Positions 39,638 through 49,745 are shown, counted from the first letter of the stretch. The stretch: 63,974 bases of DNA from an uncultured Bacteroidota bacterium (GCA_902626585.1 CACOGA010000009.1:1-63974), one strand, 5' to 3'. Notes: generated by a model from the sequence alone, not told the origin. Program-made: numbers and translations.

Positions 39638-41190
39638 TGTAATTTCTTTTTCCTATAATAAGAAATTACATTCCATAAAATTATTATGATTAAAAAGTGA
39701 AAAAAGTAAGAAGTTGGCTTCCCTTCACCATGAACAGTGGTGAACATTCTATCCCATCTTATTTTATTAAAACCTTTTCCGTTGTAGTCTATGCTGAGCC
39801 ATTTGAATACAGGCTTGCCAACAACATGATCAAAAGGAACAAAGCCCCAAGATCTCGAATCTTGAGAATTACTTCTATTATCTCCCATTAACCAATAGTA
39901 GTCCTGCTTAAATTTATATTGATTTGTCTTAACACCATTAATATAAATATTATTGTCCTTGGTGTACAATTCATTATTTTCATAAACTTTAATTATCCTT
40001 TCGAAAATTGGTAAATTTTCTTTTGTAATTTCTATAACACTATTTTTTTTTGGGATATATATAGGTCCAAAGAAGTCATTGTTCCAGTTAAATGATGACT
40101 TGTGAGGAAAAACAGATGGATCTTTAACCCCTTTAGCTAAAGTATCTTTTTTAATCCATTGAACATTAGGGTCATTTTTTAGTTTTTCTAATGATGAATC
40201 ACTAATACCCATAAATTTGTAAGTATAATTACCGTTTATAGGTCCAAATCTGTCCGTTATGTCATAATTATTTATCATGACCTTTTGGTTAAATATATTT
40301 TTTCTTGGTTGAACGAGATATGAAAATTGCAATTTAGCTCTTTCAGGTAATTGATTTTTTTCACCATTGATATAAACATATCCATTTTTTACTTCTAATG
40401 TATCACCAGCAATTCCAACAGCTCTCTTTACGTAATTAGTTTTTTTATCAATTGGCTTGTAATAATTTTTATCTGTGTAGAACATATTTACCATTGTATC
40501 TACAGGCCAATTAAAACACACAATTTCATTCCTGCTAATTTTTTGAAACCCAGGTAGTCTGAGGTAGGGGAGCTCTGCTAAAAATGGTAACTGATCTTTG
40601 TTAAGATAAGACCTTGTTTTTATGACAGGAATAGTATCATGAACCATTGGGGCTGCTATTGTTGTCATTGGAACTCTAGCCCCATAGTGAAATTTACTTA
40701 CAAATAAAAAATCTCCAACAAGAAGCGACTTTTCAAGAGAAGAAGTGGGAATTGTATATGGTTGCATAAAGTATGTATGAACAAATGTTGCAGCGATTAC
40801 AGCAAATATAATGGAGCTAGTCCATTCGCCATTTGAACTTCTGGGGTTGACATCTCTATTTTTAACATATTCTAAATTTGTAAAATAGTTAAGAAAGTAA
40901 TTGTAAAATCCAAGTGTACAAACGGAAAGTACTGTATCGGAATATGAATTTCTCTTAAAGCTTCTTGAAATTTCAACCCAAATAACGGGTATTAATATGG
41001 TGTTTAGGACAGGTAATATTAGAATAAAAATCCACCACCAAGGTCTGTTAATAATTTTAAGCAGTACAAAAACATTATAAACAGGTATAAATGATTGCCA
41101 AGGCTTATTGCCTGAGACCATATATAATTTCCAAGTACCTATACCATGAACAAGGTTTAAAATCAACAAAATCATTAGTATTTCATTCAT
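39634..41190 (-). CDS. lepB: LepB, signal peptidase I (long Bacteroidota form)
   Basis: Removes signal peptides from exported proteins; its likely clients here include the M14 peptidases and the OstA-like protein. 518 residues, with an N-terminal multi-helix membrane domain (segments about 1-20, 35-48, 50-72) and a further helix at about 122-142. The catalytic Ser is in IPTSSLEKSLLVGD (S151); the Met that normally follows it is Leu. The catalytic Lys is in YVKRAVGIAGD (K255), and the C-terminal box reads GDNRSNSQDSRSWG. A last helix lies at about 495-512. The start overlaps the DUF5683 gene by 4 bases. Confidence 0.96.
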   Translation of the reverse strand: MNEILMILLILNLVHGIGTWKLYMVSGNKPWQSFIPVYNVFVLLKIINRPWWWIFILILPVLNTILIPVIWVEISRSFKRNSYSDTVLSVCTLGFYNYFLNYFTNLEYVKNRDVNPRSSNGEWTSSIIFAVIAATFVHTYFMQPYTIPTSSLEKSLLVGDFLFVSKFHYGARVPMTTIAAPMVHDTIPVIKTRSYLNKDQLPFLAELPYLRLPGFQKISRNEIVCFNWPVDTMVNMFYTDKNYYKPIDKKTNYVKRAVGIAGDTLEVKNGYVYINGEKNQLPERAKLQFSYLVQPRKNIFNQKVMINNYDITDRFGPINGNYTYKFMGISDSSLEKLKNDPNVQWIKKDTLAKGVKDPSVFPHKSSFNWNNDFFGPIYIPKKNSVIEITKENLPIFERIIKVYENNELYTKDNNIYINGVKTNQYKFKQDYYWLMGDNRSNSQDSRSWGFVPFDHVVGKPVFKWLSIDYNGKGFNKIRWDRMFTTVHGEGKPTSYFFHFLIIIILWNVISYYRKKKLQ

Positions 41191-41732
41191 AACTCTATAT
41201 TAAAAGTGATTCCAAAATTAGATTTATTCTGTAACTCATCAAATTCAATATTTGGTCTAACTGTTAAGTTATCATCCAAGTTATATTGTAGTAAATGAGC
41301 ATCAACATTAGCATCAATAATATTTAAAATATATAAGCCTACACTAACTAAAATTGAAAGCTCTTTATTTCTTTTTAATGTACTTTGTGCCCTGATTAAA
41401 CCGTCATTTGATATTGATGGATATTGTCCGCTTCCATAAAATTCATCATCAGTAAAGCCTGCTAATCTTCTCTTATATGCATTTCTGTATCTGTTATAAT
41501 CTTTATCATTTTGTTTATAAAAATAAATTCCTGTGGCAATTGCACCATATACAATTGGTATTTTCCAGTATTTTTTATTGTATGCTTGACCTAGCCCTGG
41601 AAGTACTGCAGAATAAAATGTGGCTTTAGATGGTCTTAAAGCCATTTCTAAATCTTTTTCAAAGTCATTATCTTGTCCAAAACTAAAAATTGGCAAAATA
41701 AATACCGTGATGTATATTAAAGATTTATTCAT
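41187..41732 (-). CDS. DUF5683 exported protein
   Basis: A 181-residue protein with a signal peptide (KSLIYITVFILPIFSFGQ). The conserved opening is LRPSKATFYSAVLPGLGQAY, followed by NKKYWKIPIVYGAIATGIYF, and then a membrane-like helix and NILVSVGLYILNIIDANVDAHL-type segment. It is typical of DUF5683 proteins encoded next to parAB in Bacteroidota. Probably inner-membrane associated with periplasmic parts. Function unknown. It overlaps both parB (8 bases) and lepB (4 bases). Confidence 0.85.
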   Translation of the reverse strand: MNKSLIYITVFILPIFSFGQDNDFEKDLEMALRPSKATFYSAVLPGLGQAYNKKYWKIPIVYGAIATGIYFYKQNDKDYNRYRNAYKRRLAGFTDDEFYGSGQYPSISNDGLIRAQSTLKRNKELSILVSVGLYILNIIDANVDAHLLQYNLDDNLTVRPNIEFDELQNKSNFGITFNIEL

Positions 41733-42603
41733 TAATTTTTTTTATTAATCTAAGAAAGTCAGACTTAGATTTAAAATTTAATATAATTTTCCCTGATTCG
41801 TTTTTACCAAATATAAAATTGACTTTGGTTTTGAATTTTTTCTCCACCAGTTTTTTTTCTTTTAAAAAATCAGCTTTAAAATTATTATTTAAAGTTTTCT
41901 TTTTGTGTGGATTTTTTATTGATTTGACAAGTTCTTCCGTATTTCTGACAGATAGATTTTTTGAAATTATTTTCTCGTAGATTATGAGTTGTTGTTTTTC
42001 ATTTTCGATATTTATAATCGCTCTTCCGTGCCCCATTGAAATAAATCCATCTTTAATTCCGCTTTGGATAATCGGGTTAAGCTTAAGTAATCTTAAATAG
42101 TTAGTTATTGTTGACCTTTTTTTTCCTATTTTTTTGCTAAGGCCTTCTTGAGTGAGTTTAATTTCCTCGATTAATCTTTTGTATGAAATTGCTATTTCAA
42201 TTGCGTCAAGGTCTTGCCTATGTATATTTTCAACCAAAGCCATTTCAAGGGATTCTTGATCATTTGCTTTTCTTATGTAGCATGGAATTTTTTTTAACTT
42301 CAATTTTTTATAAGCTCTTAATCTTCTCTCACCAGAAATTAATTGAAACTTATTTTTAGATAATTTTTTTATTGTTATTGGCTGAATTAATCCAATGTTA
42401 TTAATAGAAATAATTAATTCATCTAATTTTTCCATATCAAATGCTGACCTTGGCTGATAGGGATTAAGACTAATGCTAGAGATATCTATTTCTGTACTGA
42501 AATTTTTGTTAACACCTGAAATGTTATCAGCTTTATTTTTCGGGTCTTTCAAAATCGATTTTAGACCCCTACCTAATACTTGTTTCTTTGTTGCTTTAGC
42601 CAT
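41725..42603 (-). CDS. parB: ParB, chromosome partition protein
   Basis: CTP-dependent DNA clamp that loads at parS sites and works with ParA in chromosome segregation. 292 residues. The N-terminal domain has the NPYQPR box, LIQPITIK and the CTP-binding ISGERRLRAYKKL with IPCYIR. The helix-turn-helix region includes EGLSKKIGKKRSTITNYLRL. The C-terminal dimerisation part is basic. I saw no sequence resembling the parS palindrome TGTTTCACGTGAAACA in the window, so the site is elsewhere. It overlaps parA by 8 bases. Confidence 0.95.
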   Translation of the reverse strand: MAKATKKQVLGRGLKSILKDPKNKADNISGVNKNFSTEIDISSISLNPYQPRSAFDMEKLDELIISINNIGLIQPITIKKLSKNKFQLISGERRLRAYKKLKLKKIPCYIRKANDQESLEMALVENIHRQDLDAIEIAISYKRLIEEIKLTQEGLSKKIGKKRSTITNYLRLLKLNPIIQSGIKDGFISMGHGRAIINIENEKQQLIIYEKIISKNLSVRNTEELVKSIKNPHKKKTLNNNFKADFLKEKKLVEKKFKTKVNFIFGKNESGKIILNFKSKSDFLRLIKKINE

Positions 42604-43366
42604 TATCCGTTTTTAAAATCAATTCTTTAGCTAAATTTAAATAGTTATCAGCACCTTTGCTACTAACATCATAATCGATTATACTTTTTCCAAAACTTGT
42701 AGCTTCACCCAACCTTACATTTCTATGTATTACTGTTCTGAATACCATTTCGTTAAAATGAGTTTTTACTTCTTTTTTTACCTGGTTTGAAAGATTTAGT
42801 CTTGTATCATACATTGTTAAAAGTAGACCTTCAATTGATAGATTTTCATTGTGGATTTTTTGAATACTTTTAATTGTATTTAATAATTTTCCTAGACCCT
42901 CCAGTGCTAAATATTCACATTGTATAGGAATCAATACAGAATCAGATGCTGAAAGAGCATTAATTGTCAATAAACCGAGAGAGGGTGGACAATCTATTAT
43001 TACATAATCATATTTTGTCGCTATTTCCATTATAGCATTCTTTAATAAATATTCCCTCTCAACCATATTGACAGATTCAATTTCGACACCCACCAAATCG
43101 ATATGCGCTGGAATAACATCAAGGAATTCCAGTTTAGTTTTATAAATACACTCATTTGCAGTACACTCATTCTCTAACAAGTCATAAATTGTTTTACATC
43201 CAATATTTACCTCAACCCCTATAGATGAGCTCGCATTTGCTTGAGGATCAAAATCAATTAGTAATATTTTTTTTTCTAAAGCTGCAAGGGCTGATGATAA
43301 ATTTACTGACGTTGTAGTCTTTCCAACTCCTCCTTTTTGATTAGAAATAGCAATGATTTTGCTCAT
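42596..43366 (-). CDS. parA: ParA, chromosome partition ATPase
   Basis: Deviant Walker-A ATPase of the Soj/ParA class (256 residues). KGGVGKTTTSVNLSSALA carries the signature Lys; ILLIDFDPQANASSS and DYVIIDCPPSLGLLTINAL provide the other nucleotide-site motifs. LIPIQCEYLALEGL follows. Chromosomal type, with no N-terminal HTH, so not plasmid-like. It starts the parA-parB-DUF5683-lepB-wbqC run. No replication origin genes are adjacent. Confidence 0.95.
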   Translation of the reverse strand: MSKIIAISNQKGGVGKTTTSVNLSSALAALEKKILLIDFDPQANASSSIGVEVNIGCKTIYDLLENECTANECIYKTKLEFLDVIPAHIDLVGVEIESVNMVEREYLLKNAIMEIATKYDYVIIDCPPSLGLLTINALSASDSVLIPIQCEYLALEGLGKLLNTIKSIQKIHNENLSIEGLLLTMYDTRLNLSNQVKKEVKTHFNEMVFRTVIHRNVRLGEATSFGKSIIDYDVSSKGADNYLNLAKELILKTDNG

Positions 43367-43425
43367 TTTTTAAAAAAATAATGATTTTAAATTTACAATT
43401 AATAAAACTTAATAAGAACTATTTC

Positions 43426-43454
43426 CTGTTAAAGAAATTTTAAAATGTTAACAG
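43426..43454. repeat. Inverted repeat CTGTTAA...TTAACAG between scpA and parA
   Basis: Seven-base perfect arms at 43426-43432 and 43448-43454 with a 15-base AT-rich spacer, just past the scpA stop and about 60 bases upstream of the parA start. No T-run follows on the transcribed strand, so it is not a standard terminator. It may be an operator or a chance dyad. Confidence 0.3.
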
Positions 43455-43459
43455 TGAAA

Positions 43460-45595
43460 TTAACCAATACTTTTTATAAGAGATTCCAATATAGTGCAGG
43501 CTGATTTCCCTATATTTGATCCAGGGCCAAAAATACATTTGACACCTTGAGCAAATAAAAAGTCATAATCTTTTTTTGGAATCACCCCACCCACAACTAT
43601 CATTTTATCATCAGAATCATATTTTTTTAATTCTTCAATCAGATTTGGAACAAGGGTTTTGTGCCCGCCGGCCAGGGATGACACTCCTATAATATGAACA
43701 TCATTTTCTACAGCTTGTTTTGCAACCTCTTCAGGTGTTTGAAATAATGGACCAATATCAACATCAAATCCAATATCAGCAAAACTTGTTGCAATTACTT
43801 TTGCACCTCTATCATGACCATCTTGTCCAATTTTTGCAATCAAAATCCTAGGCCTTCTCCCATCAATTTCTGCAAATTTATTCGAGAGATTAACTGCCTT
43901 TAAATAAGAACTATTATCTTTCATGTTTGATTTGTATACTCCTGAAAAGCTTTTAATTTCGGACTTATATCTCCCAAATACTTTTTCTAAAGCTAAACTT
44001 ATTTCCCCCAATGTAGCTCTAGCCTTAGCAGCTTTTATAGATAAAGCTAATAAATTTTTATTTTTTTCCTTAGCGGCTAAACTAAGTTCATTTAATATTT
44101 TTAAAACTTCATTTTCGTTTCTATTTTTTTTTACTCTAATTAATTTTTTAAGTTGACTGTTCTTCACTTCCTCATTATCAATTTCCATAAAATTTATCAT
44201 TTCTTCCTCGTCTAACTTAAATTTATTAACCCCCACAATAATAAAGTCTTTATTATCTATCTTAGCCTGTTTTCTTGTTGCTGCCTGTTCAATTCTCATC
44301 TTAGGTATACCTTTTTCGATAGCCTTAGTCATACCACCAGCGTCGTTTATTTCATCAATGTGAACTAATGCTTTATTAATAAGTTCATTTGTTAGACTTT
44401 CAACATAATAACTTCCACCCCAAGGGTCAACCGTATGACAAATACCCATTTCTTTTTGAATTATCAGCTGTGTATCTCTAGCAATTTTGGATGAAAATTT
44501 TGTTGGTAAACCAATTGCCTCATCCAGAGAATTTGTGTGAAGACTCTGGGTTCCTCCAAAAACAGCTGACAAAGCCTCAATTGTTGTTCTCGTAATATTA
44601 TTGAATGGTTCCTGTTCTGTCAAACTCCAACCACTAGTCTGACAGTGAGCTCTAAGACAATATGATTTGTTGTTTTTTGCATTAAATTGCTTCATTAGAT
44701 TTGCCCACAAAAATCTTGCAGCTCTCATTTTGGCAATCTCCATAAAATGATTCATTCCGATTCCCCAAAAAAATGAAAATCTTTTCGCAAATTCATCAAC
44801 TTTAAGTCCTGCACTAATTCCGGTTTTCACATATTCGATTCCATTTGCTAGAGTATATGCTAGCTCAAGATCAGCGCTGGCTCCTGCTTCTTGCATATGA
44901 TATCCAGAAATACTAATGCTATTAAATTTTGGCATATTTTTACTTGTAAATTCAAAAATATCAGCAATTATTTTAATTGAATCCTCTGGTGGATATATAA
45001 ATGTATTTCTTACCATATATTCCTTTAAGATGTCATTTTGTATTGTGCCAGAAAGTTTAGAGGCATCAACACCCTGTTCTTCAGCGGCAACTATATAAAA
45101 TGCCATAATTGGTAGGACAGCACCATTCATTGTCATAGATACACTCATTTTGTCAAGTGGTATTCCTTCAAACAAAATTTTCATATCTTCAACTGTATCG
45201 ATAGCAACCCCAGCTTTACCAATGTCACCAATGACTCTTGGGTTATCTGAGTCATAACCTCTGTGTGTAGGTAAATCAAAAGCTACTGAAAGACCTTTTT
45301 GGCCTCCTTTTAAATTTTCTTTGTAAAATTGATTACTTTCTTTTGCAGTAGAAAAACCTGCATATTGCCTAATCGTCCATGGTTTATTCGTATACATAGA
45401 TGAATACGGGCCTCTTACAAAAGGTGGTAATCCAGCAATGGAATCAAGATGATGAAGGTTTGTAATATCATTTATGTCATAGTAACTCTTTATTTTTATA
45501 TCCTCATCTGTCTCAGAAAAAATATTTTCTTTATTTTTTTCTACTTCATGACTAAAGTCAATTAGGCTTATATTATTTAAATCTTTTCTAATCAT
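43460..45595 (-). CDS. scpA: Methylmalonyl-CoA mutase, large (catalytic) subunit
   Basis: Adenosylcobalamin-dependent interconversion of methylmalonyl-CoA and succinyl-CoA. 711 residues, normal. The TIM-barrel part (about 50-440) has [53 protein letters not shown] and [15 protein letters not shown]. The C-terminal B12-binding domain has [20 protein letters not shown] (with the cobalt-ligand His) and [14 protein letters not shown]. It overlaps the small subunit gene by 8 bases. No cobalamin biosynthesis gene is nearby, so the cofactor may be imported or salvaged (inference). Confidence 0.97.
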   Translation of the reverse strand: MIRKDLNNISLIDFSHEVEKNKENIFSETDEDIKIKSYYDINDITNLHHLDSIAGLPPFVRGPYSSMYTNKPWTIRQYAGFSTAKESNQFYKENLKGGQKGLSVAFDLPTHRGYDSDNPRVIGDIGKAGVAIDTVEDMKILFEGIPLDKMSVSMTMNGAVLPIMAFYIVAAEEQGVDASKLSGTIQNDILKEYMVRNTFIYPPEDSIKIIADIFEFTSKNMPKFNSISISGYHMQEAGASADLELAYTLANGIEYVKTGISAGLKVDEFAKRFSFFWGIGMNHFMEIAKMRAARFLWANLMKQFNAKNNKSYCLRAHCQTSGWSLTEQEPFNNITRTTIEALSAVFGGTQSLHTNSLDEAIGLPTKFSSKIARDTQLIIQKEMGICHTVDPWGGSYYVESLTNELINKALVHIDEINDAGGMTKAIEKGIPKMRIEQAATRKQAKIDNKDFIIVGVNKFKLDEEEMINFMEIDNEEVKNSQLKKLIRVKKNRNENEVLKILNELSLAAKEKNKNLLALSIKAAKARATLGEISLALEKVFGRYKSEIKSFSGVYKSNMKDNSSYLKAVNLSNKFAEIDGRRPRILIAKIGQDGHDRGAKVIATSFADIGFDVDIGPLFQTPEEVAKQAVENDVHIIGVSSLAGGHKTLVPNLIEELKKYDSDDKMIVVGGVIPKKDYDFLFAQGVKCIFGPGSNIGKSACTILESLIKSIG

Positions 45596-46715
45596 TTAAA
45601 TATTTATTCTGACCAACTAGAATCTTTTTACCAGATTTATATTTAGCCTCATCTTTAATTTTATTTAATAAAATCTCTTTGAAAAATCCTTTTTGTCTTA
45701 AATCATTTGAATAACCACCATTGTTTTCAATTTTCTTAACAAGATCTAATGATTTATGAGCTAATTTGTCAATTAAATATGTGATATAATAGCTTCCACT
45801 AATAGCATTAATAACGTGGTCAATTGAAGTTTCATTTTTCAGAATTAAAAGTTGATTGTTAGTGATTCTTTCAGAAAATTCGTTTTTTTCTTCTAATTTT
45901 AAGTCATAGGGAATAGACTTTATAAAATCACAGCCTCCTAAAATTGCTGACATACATTCCGATGTGGTCCTTACAATATTATTATTATAGTTTTCAGAAG
46001 TCTTGTTTAAAGATGTAGGTTTAGCAGTAATAATACAATTATCAATTTGTTTTCCATATTCTTTAGTAACTATGCTCCATATAATTCTTAAAGCTTGAAT
46101 TTTAGCAATTTCAAAGAAGTAATTACCACCCTGAAATACTTCAAATGAAATTTTATCTATTAATCTAATTCCATATTTATTAATATAATCAATTCCAGCA
46201 CATACAGTAAACGCAATCTCTTGAACAATATTTGCTCCAGAGTTTTTGAAAAACTCCGATGAAATATTTAGCTTGAAATTATCATTACAGGCCATGTTTA
46301 AATCAAAAAGGGAATCAGTGTCTAACTTTGGCACAACTATAACTTTAATCCCAGAGGTCTCCTTAACTAATTTATCTCTTTTAAAATATAGGTTTGTTTT
46401 TGTTTTAATAGAACTATCAATAAGCTGTCCAGAGTAGTTATATATAATTATACTTTTTATTTCATTTTCATATAATTTCTTTATTTCAACATTTAAATTT
46501 TCACACTCATTGCAGTCAATTTCAGAAATAATTTTCCATTCTTTAGGAAATAGTAATTTATCAGAATTAATAATGGTGTTTTTATTATCAGAGTAGTATG
46601 GAGAAACATTTATTTTCTCGTTTGTTGAAAAAAATAATTGTTTATATTTTTCTACCCCAATATCAGAGATTATTTTCTCTTTCCATTTATCATGTAAATT
46701 TTTGTCAACCTTCAT
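45588..46715 (-). CDS. mutA: Methylmalonyl-CoA mutase, small (non-catalytic) subunit, short form
   Basis: Structural partner of the catalytic subunit in the heterodimeric enzyme. 375 residues, which is short: the family is commonly well above 400 and often has a vestigial B12 domain, absent here. Visible remnants of the barrel include [39 protein letters not shown] and [20 protein letters not shown]. Catalytic residues of the large subunit are not conserved. It follows the divIC-like gene with no gap and overlaps scpA by 8 bases. Confidence 0.9.
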   Translation of the reverse strand: MKVDKNLHDKWKEKIISDIGVEKYKQLFFSTNEKINVSPYYSDNKNTIINSDKLLFPKEWKIISEIDCNECENLNVEIKKLYENEIKSIIIYNYSGQLIDSSIKTKTNLYFKRDKLVKETSGIKVIVVPKLDTDSLFDLNMACNDNFKLNISSEFFKNSGANIVQEIAFTVCAGIDYINKYGIRLIDKISFEVFQGGNYFFEIAKIQALRIIWSIVTKEYGKQIDNCIITAKPTSLNKTSENYNNNIVRTTSECMSAILGGCDFIKSIPYDLKLEEKNEFSERITNNQLLILKNETSIDHVINAISGSYYITYLIDKLAHKSLDLVKKIENNGGYSNDLRQKGFFKEILLNKIKDEAKYKSGKKILVGQNKYLND

Positions 46716-47015
46716 TTAATCTGAAATAGTATCATATTCAATAAGAAAAATTTCTTCATTTTCTTTTTTCATGAATAATTTTTCTCTGGCATATTTTTCA
46801 AGGCCAGAATCTGATTGAATCATTTCTAACTCTATGTTATCTTTTTTAATTTCATTTTCATAATAAGATTTTTGCTCATTTAATTCTTTAATATCATTAT
46901 TCAGTTCTGAATGAATCAATATTGAATTACTATCAAAAAAAATCATCCAAATAATGAACAAAATTATAATTATGCCACTGGTGCTTTTTATAAATTTTAA
47001 AACTCTATTTTTCAT
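46716..47015 (-). CDS. DivIC/FtsB-like septum formation initiator
   Basis: A 99-residue bitopic division protein. A short basic cytosolic end, one transmembrane helix (SGIIIILFIIWMIFFDSNSI, about 14-33) and a coiled coil (about 36-70) match FtsB/DivIC. The C-terminus has the conserved EKYAREKLFMKKENEEIFLI segment. It sits between udk and mutA, the usual Flavobacterial position. It would join the FtsL/FtsQ-type complex at the septum. Confidence 0.88.
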   Translation of the reverse strand: MKNRVLKFIKSTSGIIIILFIIWMIFFDSNSILIHSELNNDIKELNEQKSYYENEIKKDNIELEMIQSDSGLEKYAREKLFMKKENEEIFLIEYDTISD

Positions 47016-47614
47016 TTCAAATTGTTATCTATAATCTTAATCAGTGATTTAAGAGATATATTTTTTTCCGTGTTAATGATCATATCACAGCCATTTTTAA
47101 ATGGCTCAACATATGTATCATGCATCGCATCCAGTCTATTTTCAAATAGTTTTACAACATCTTCATGTGTTCTACCCCTTTCTTTAGTGTCTCTTTCAAG
47201 TCTCCTTCTAAACCTAACCTCTCTTGAACAATCTAAAAAAACTTTATAATTGATTTGTTCACTAAGTACATTATTACTAAGAATTAAAATACCTTCAATT
47301 ATCAAAATCTTTTTTGGGACAAAGAGTGTTGAGCTATCTGATCTTAAGTGTGAGCTAAAGCAATATTGAGGCACTCTTACTTCTTTTCCTTCTTTTAAAA
47401 GTTGAATGTGCTTGTTCAATAAACTAAAATCAATTGCATCTGGTGTATCATAATTTAATTTATCTCTTTCATGAAAATTTAAATTGCTATTATCTTTATA
47501 GTATGAATCAGAGAACAAAAAGCCAATTTCTGATGGACCTAATAACTTGTTGATTTCTTTAACAATTGTAGTTTTACCACTCCCGGTTCCACCTGTTATT
47601 CCGATAATGAACAT
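47012..47614 (-). CDS. udk: Udk, uridine kinase
   Basis: Phosphorylates uridine and cytidine for pyrimidine salvage. 200 residues, normal. The P-loop is GITGGTGSGKTTIV (about 5-18). FSDSYYKDNSNLNFHERDKL and NYDTPDAIDFSLL follow, then IEGILILSN and the lid Arg-rich RRLERDTKERGRTHEDV. It complements the de novo route ending in PyrG. It overlaps the divIC-like gene by 4 bases and begins one base after the sugar dehydrogenase stop. Confidence 0.96.
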   Translation of the reverse strand: MFIIGITGGTGSGKTTIVKEINKLLGPSEIGFLFSDSYYKDNSNLNFHERDKLNYDTPDAIDFSLLNKHIQLLKEGKEVRVPQYCFSSHLRSDSSTLFVPKKILIIEGILILSNNVLSEQINYKVFLDCSREVRFRRRLERDTKERGRTHEDVVKLFENRLDAMHDTYVEPFKNGCDMIINTEKNISLKSLIKIIDNNLK

Positions 47615-47615
47615 A

Positions 47616-48692
47616 CTAATTGACTAATTTAATAATACCTAAATTTTCTACTCCAACATATATGTTTTTTTCTTTGTCTAATTCAATGGACCTTACTCTG
47701 CCAATTTGTTCCAATAATCTGTTTTCCTTTACAACCTTTCCATTTTCAATTACACATTGGTGGAGATATGAAAATTTTAATGATCCTATTAGTATGCTTT
47801 TATTCATTGTTGGATAATTTGGATTATCAACGTAAACCATTCCACTTGGGGCAATTGAGGGTACCCAATAATGAATTGGATCAATCATTCCTTTAATTGA
47901 GGTTTTGTCAGTGAATTTTGTTCCTATGTAATTAATCCCGTAACTAGCTAATGGCCATCCATAATTCTTGCCTGATTCAATAATGTTTATTTCATCACCG
48001 CCTCTTGGGCCGTGCTCATGAATCCATATTTTATTTTCTTTTTCATCATAAAACATTCCCTGTGGATTTCTATGACCATAACTAAAAATCGCTTTCTTAG
48101 AATTTTTTTCATCTACAAAAGGGTTATCAATAGGAACTCTTCCATCATCATGTAATCTGTAAATTTTGCCACCGTCTCTGCTTATATCTTGTGGATTAAG
48201 ATCCCTGTTACCTCTATCTCCAATACTGAAAAATATATAATTTTCTTTGTCAAAAACAATTCTACTTCCATAATGTAGTGTTCTTTTACTATTTGGCGTA
48301 GCCTTGTAAATAATCTCTTGATTAGTAGCGATATCACCATCTAATTTAAATCTTAAAATAGTAGTGTTTGTGCCTGAATTATTATCATTCGATGACGAAT
48401 ATGAGATATAGATCCATTTATTTTCAATATAGTTAGGGTGAAGCTCAATATCAAGAAGTCCCCCTTGATTTTTAGCGACTATAGGGGGAAGATTTTTGAT
48501 TTTATTTTTAATTCCGTTTTTAAAATGAATTAAATCACCTTTTCTTTCAGTTATTAAGATTGATTCGTCTGGTAAAAAAACAAACGCCCATGGAACCTCT
48601 AGATTATCAACAATTAATTCATATTTAATTTCATTCGGGTATAGGTTGTTAATAAACCCAAAAACAACAAATAATAGTATACATTTCTTCAT
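47616..48692 (-). CDS. PQQ-dependent sugar (glucose/sorbosone) dehydrogenase-like protein
   Basis: A 358-residue exported beta-propeller. Signal peptide KKCILLFVVFGFINNLYP. The GSDH family motifs are visible: VPWAFVFLPDESILITERKG, GGLLDIELHPNY, FFSIGDRGNRDLNPQD, SYGHRNPQGMFYD with the key His and Arg, HEHGPRGGDEINIIESGKNY, and MVYVDNPNYP. Members oxidise sugars in the periplasm using PQQ where the cofactor is available. Whether PQQ is made is not visible here. Confidence 0.9.
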   Translation of the reverse strand: MKKCILLFVVFGFINNLYPNEIKYELIVDNLEVPWAFVFLPDESILITERKGDLIHFKNGIKNKIKNLPPIVAKNQGGLLDIELHPNYIENKWIYISYSSSNDNNSGTNTTILRFKLDGDIATNQEIIYKATPNSKRTLHYGSRIVFDKENYIFFSIGDRGNRDLNPQDISRDGGKIYRLHDDGRVPIDNPFVDEKNSKKAIFSYGHRNPQGMFYDEKENKIWIHEHGPRGGDEINIIESGKNYGWPLASYGINYIGTKFTDKTSIKGMIDPIHYWVPSIAPSGMVYVDNPNYPTMNKSILIGSLKFSYLHQCVIENGKVVKENRLLEQIGRVRSIELDKEKNIYVGVENLGIIKLVN

Positions 48693-48759
48693 ATAATGAA
48701 ATTACAAAAAACTACTTATTAAATGGCTAAATCATTACCTCAAATAAACAATAATTACA

Positions 48760-48767
48760 TATTTTTG
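48760..48767 (+). promoter_or_regulatory. Candidate -7 element TATTTTTG for trxB
   Basis: Exact TAnnTTTG match, 28 bases before the ATG at 48788 (22 before ATG 48782). Predicts a leader of about 8 to 14 bases. No -33 box was seen at 19 bases. Confidence 0.5.
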
Positions 48768-48787
48768 CTTAATCAAAATAAATGATA

Positions 48788-49720
48788 ATGAGTGAAAAAG
48801 TAAATTGTCTTATTATTGGATCAGGTCCTGCAGGATATACAGCTGCTATTTATGCAGCAAGAGCAAATATGAACCCTGTTTTATATCAAGGTATTCAGCC
48901 GGGTGGTCAACTCACTACAACAACTGATGTGGAAAATTTTCCTGGCTACCCTGATGGTATTTCAGGCCCTGAAATGATGATAGAATTACAAAAACAAGCG
49001 GAAAGATTTGGAACTGATATTAGAAATGGCTGGATAACGAAAGTTGATTTTAGTAAAGAATTAAAATTATGGGTTAATGATGATCATGAATTGTTATGTG
49101 AAACTATTATTATTTCGACAGGAGCATCCGCTAAATACTTAGGACTAGATTCAGAAAAAAAATACTTAGAGTCTGGAGGTGGAGTGTCTGCATGTGCTGT
49201 TTGTGATGGATTTTTTTATAAGAATCAGGATGTGGTAATTGTTGGAGGAGGTGATTCTGCATGCGAAGAAGCTCATTATCTATCAAAATTATGCAGCAAG
49301 GTCACAATGCTGGTAAGGAGAGATGAATTTAGAGCTTCCAAAATTATGCAGGAAAGGGTAAAAAAAACCAATAACATTGAGATTCTCTTCAATACCTCAA
49401 CTCTTGAAATTAAAGGAGATGGTCAGCTAGTTTCATCTGTTTTAACTAAAAATAATATTTCAGGTGAGATAAAAGAAATACCCGCCACAGGCTTTTTTGT
49501 GGCTATTGGTCACAAACCCAATACAGATATTTTTAAACCTTTCTTAGATATGGATTCAACAGGTTACATTATTAATGAGCTAGGTTCAACAAAAACTAAT
49601 GTTGATGGAGTTTTTGTTTCTGGAGATGCTGCAGATCACACATATCGGCAAGCTATAACAGCTGCTGGAACTGGTTGTATGGCAGCATTAGATGCTGAGA
49701 GATATCTGGCTGCTAAGTAA
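48788..49720 (+). CDS. trxB: TrxB, thioredoxin reductase
   Basis: FAD- and NADPH-dependent reductase (310 residues). FAD-binding GSGPAGYTAAIYAARA at the N-terminus, the redox-active CAVC (C136, C139), and the NADPH loop VVGGGDSACEEAHYLS. The C-terminal FAD motif is VFVSGDAADHTYRQAITAAG. I chose ATG 48788, since the product begins MSEKVNCLIIG like homologues; an ATG two codons earlier (48782) is also possible. Its own promoter and the neighbouring plsC-like gene point to constitutive expression. Confidence 0.97.
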   Translation: MSEKVNCLIIGSGPAGYTAAIYAARANMNPVLYQGIQPGGQLTTTTDVENFPGYPDGISGPEMMIELQKQAERFGTDIRNGWITKVDFSKELKLWVNDDHELLCETIIISTGASAKYLGLDSEKKYLESGGGVSACAVCDGFFYKNQDVVIVGGGDSACEEAHYLSKLCSKVTMLVRRDEFRASKIMQERVKKTNNIEILFNTSTLEIKGDGQLVSSVLTKNNISGEIKEIPATGFFVAIGHKPNTDIFKPFLDMDSTGYIINELGSTKTNVDGVFVSGDAADHTYRQAITAAGTGCMAALDAERYLAAK

Positions 49721-49745
49721 ATTTATTCACTTATATACTTTTAAT

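Noticed and set aside
42596-43366. parAB as evidence of a plasmid or origin
   Set aside because: The genes are chromosomal in type and embedded in a conserved Flavobacterial gene order. No replication initiator or parS was seen.
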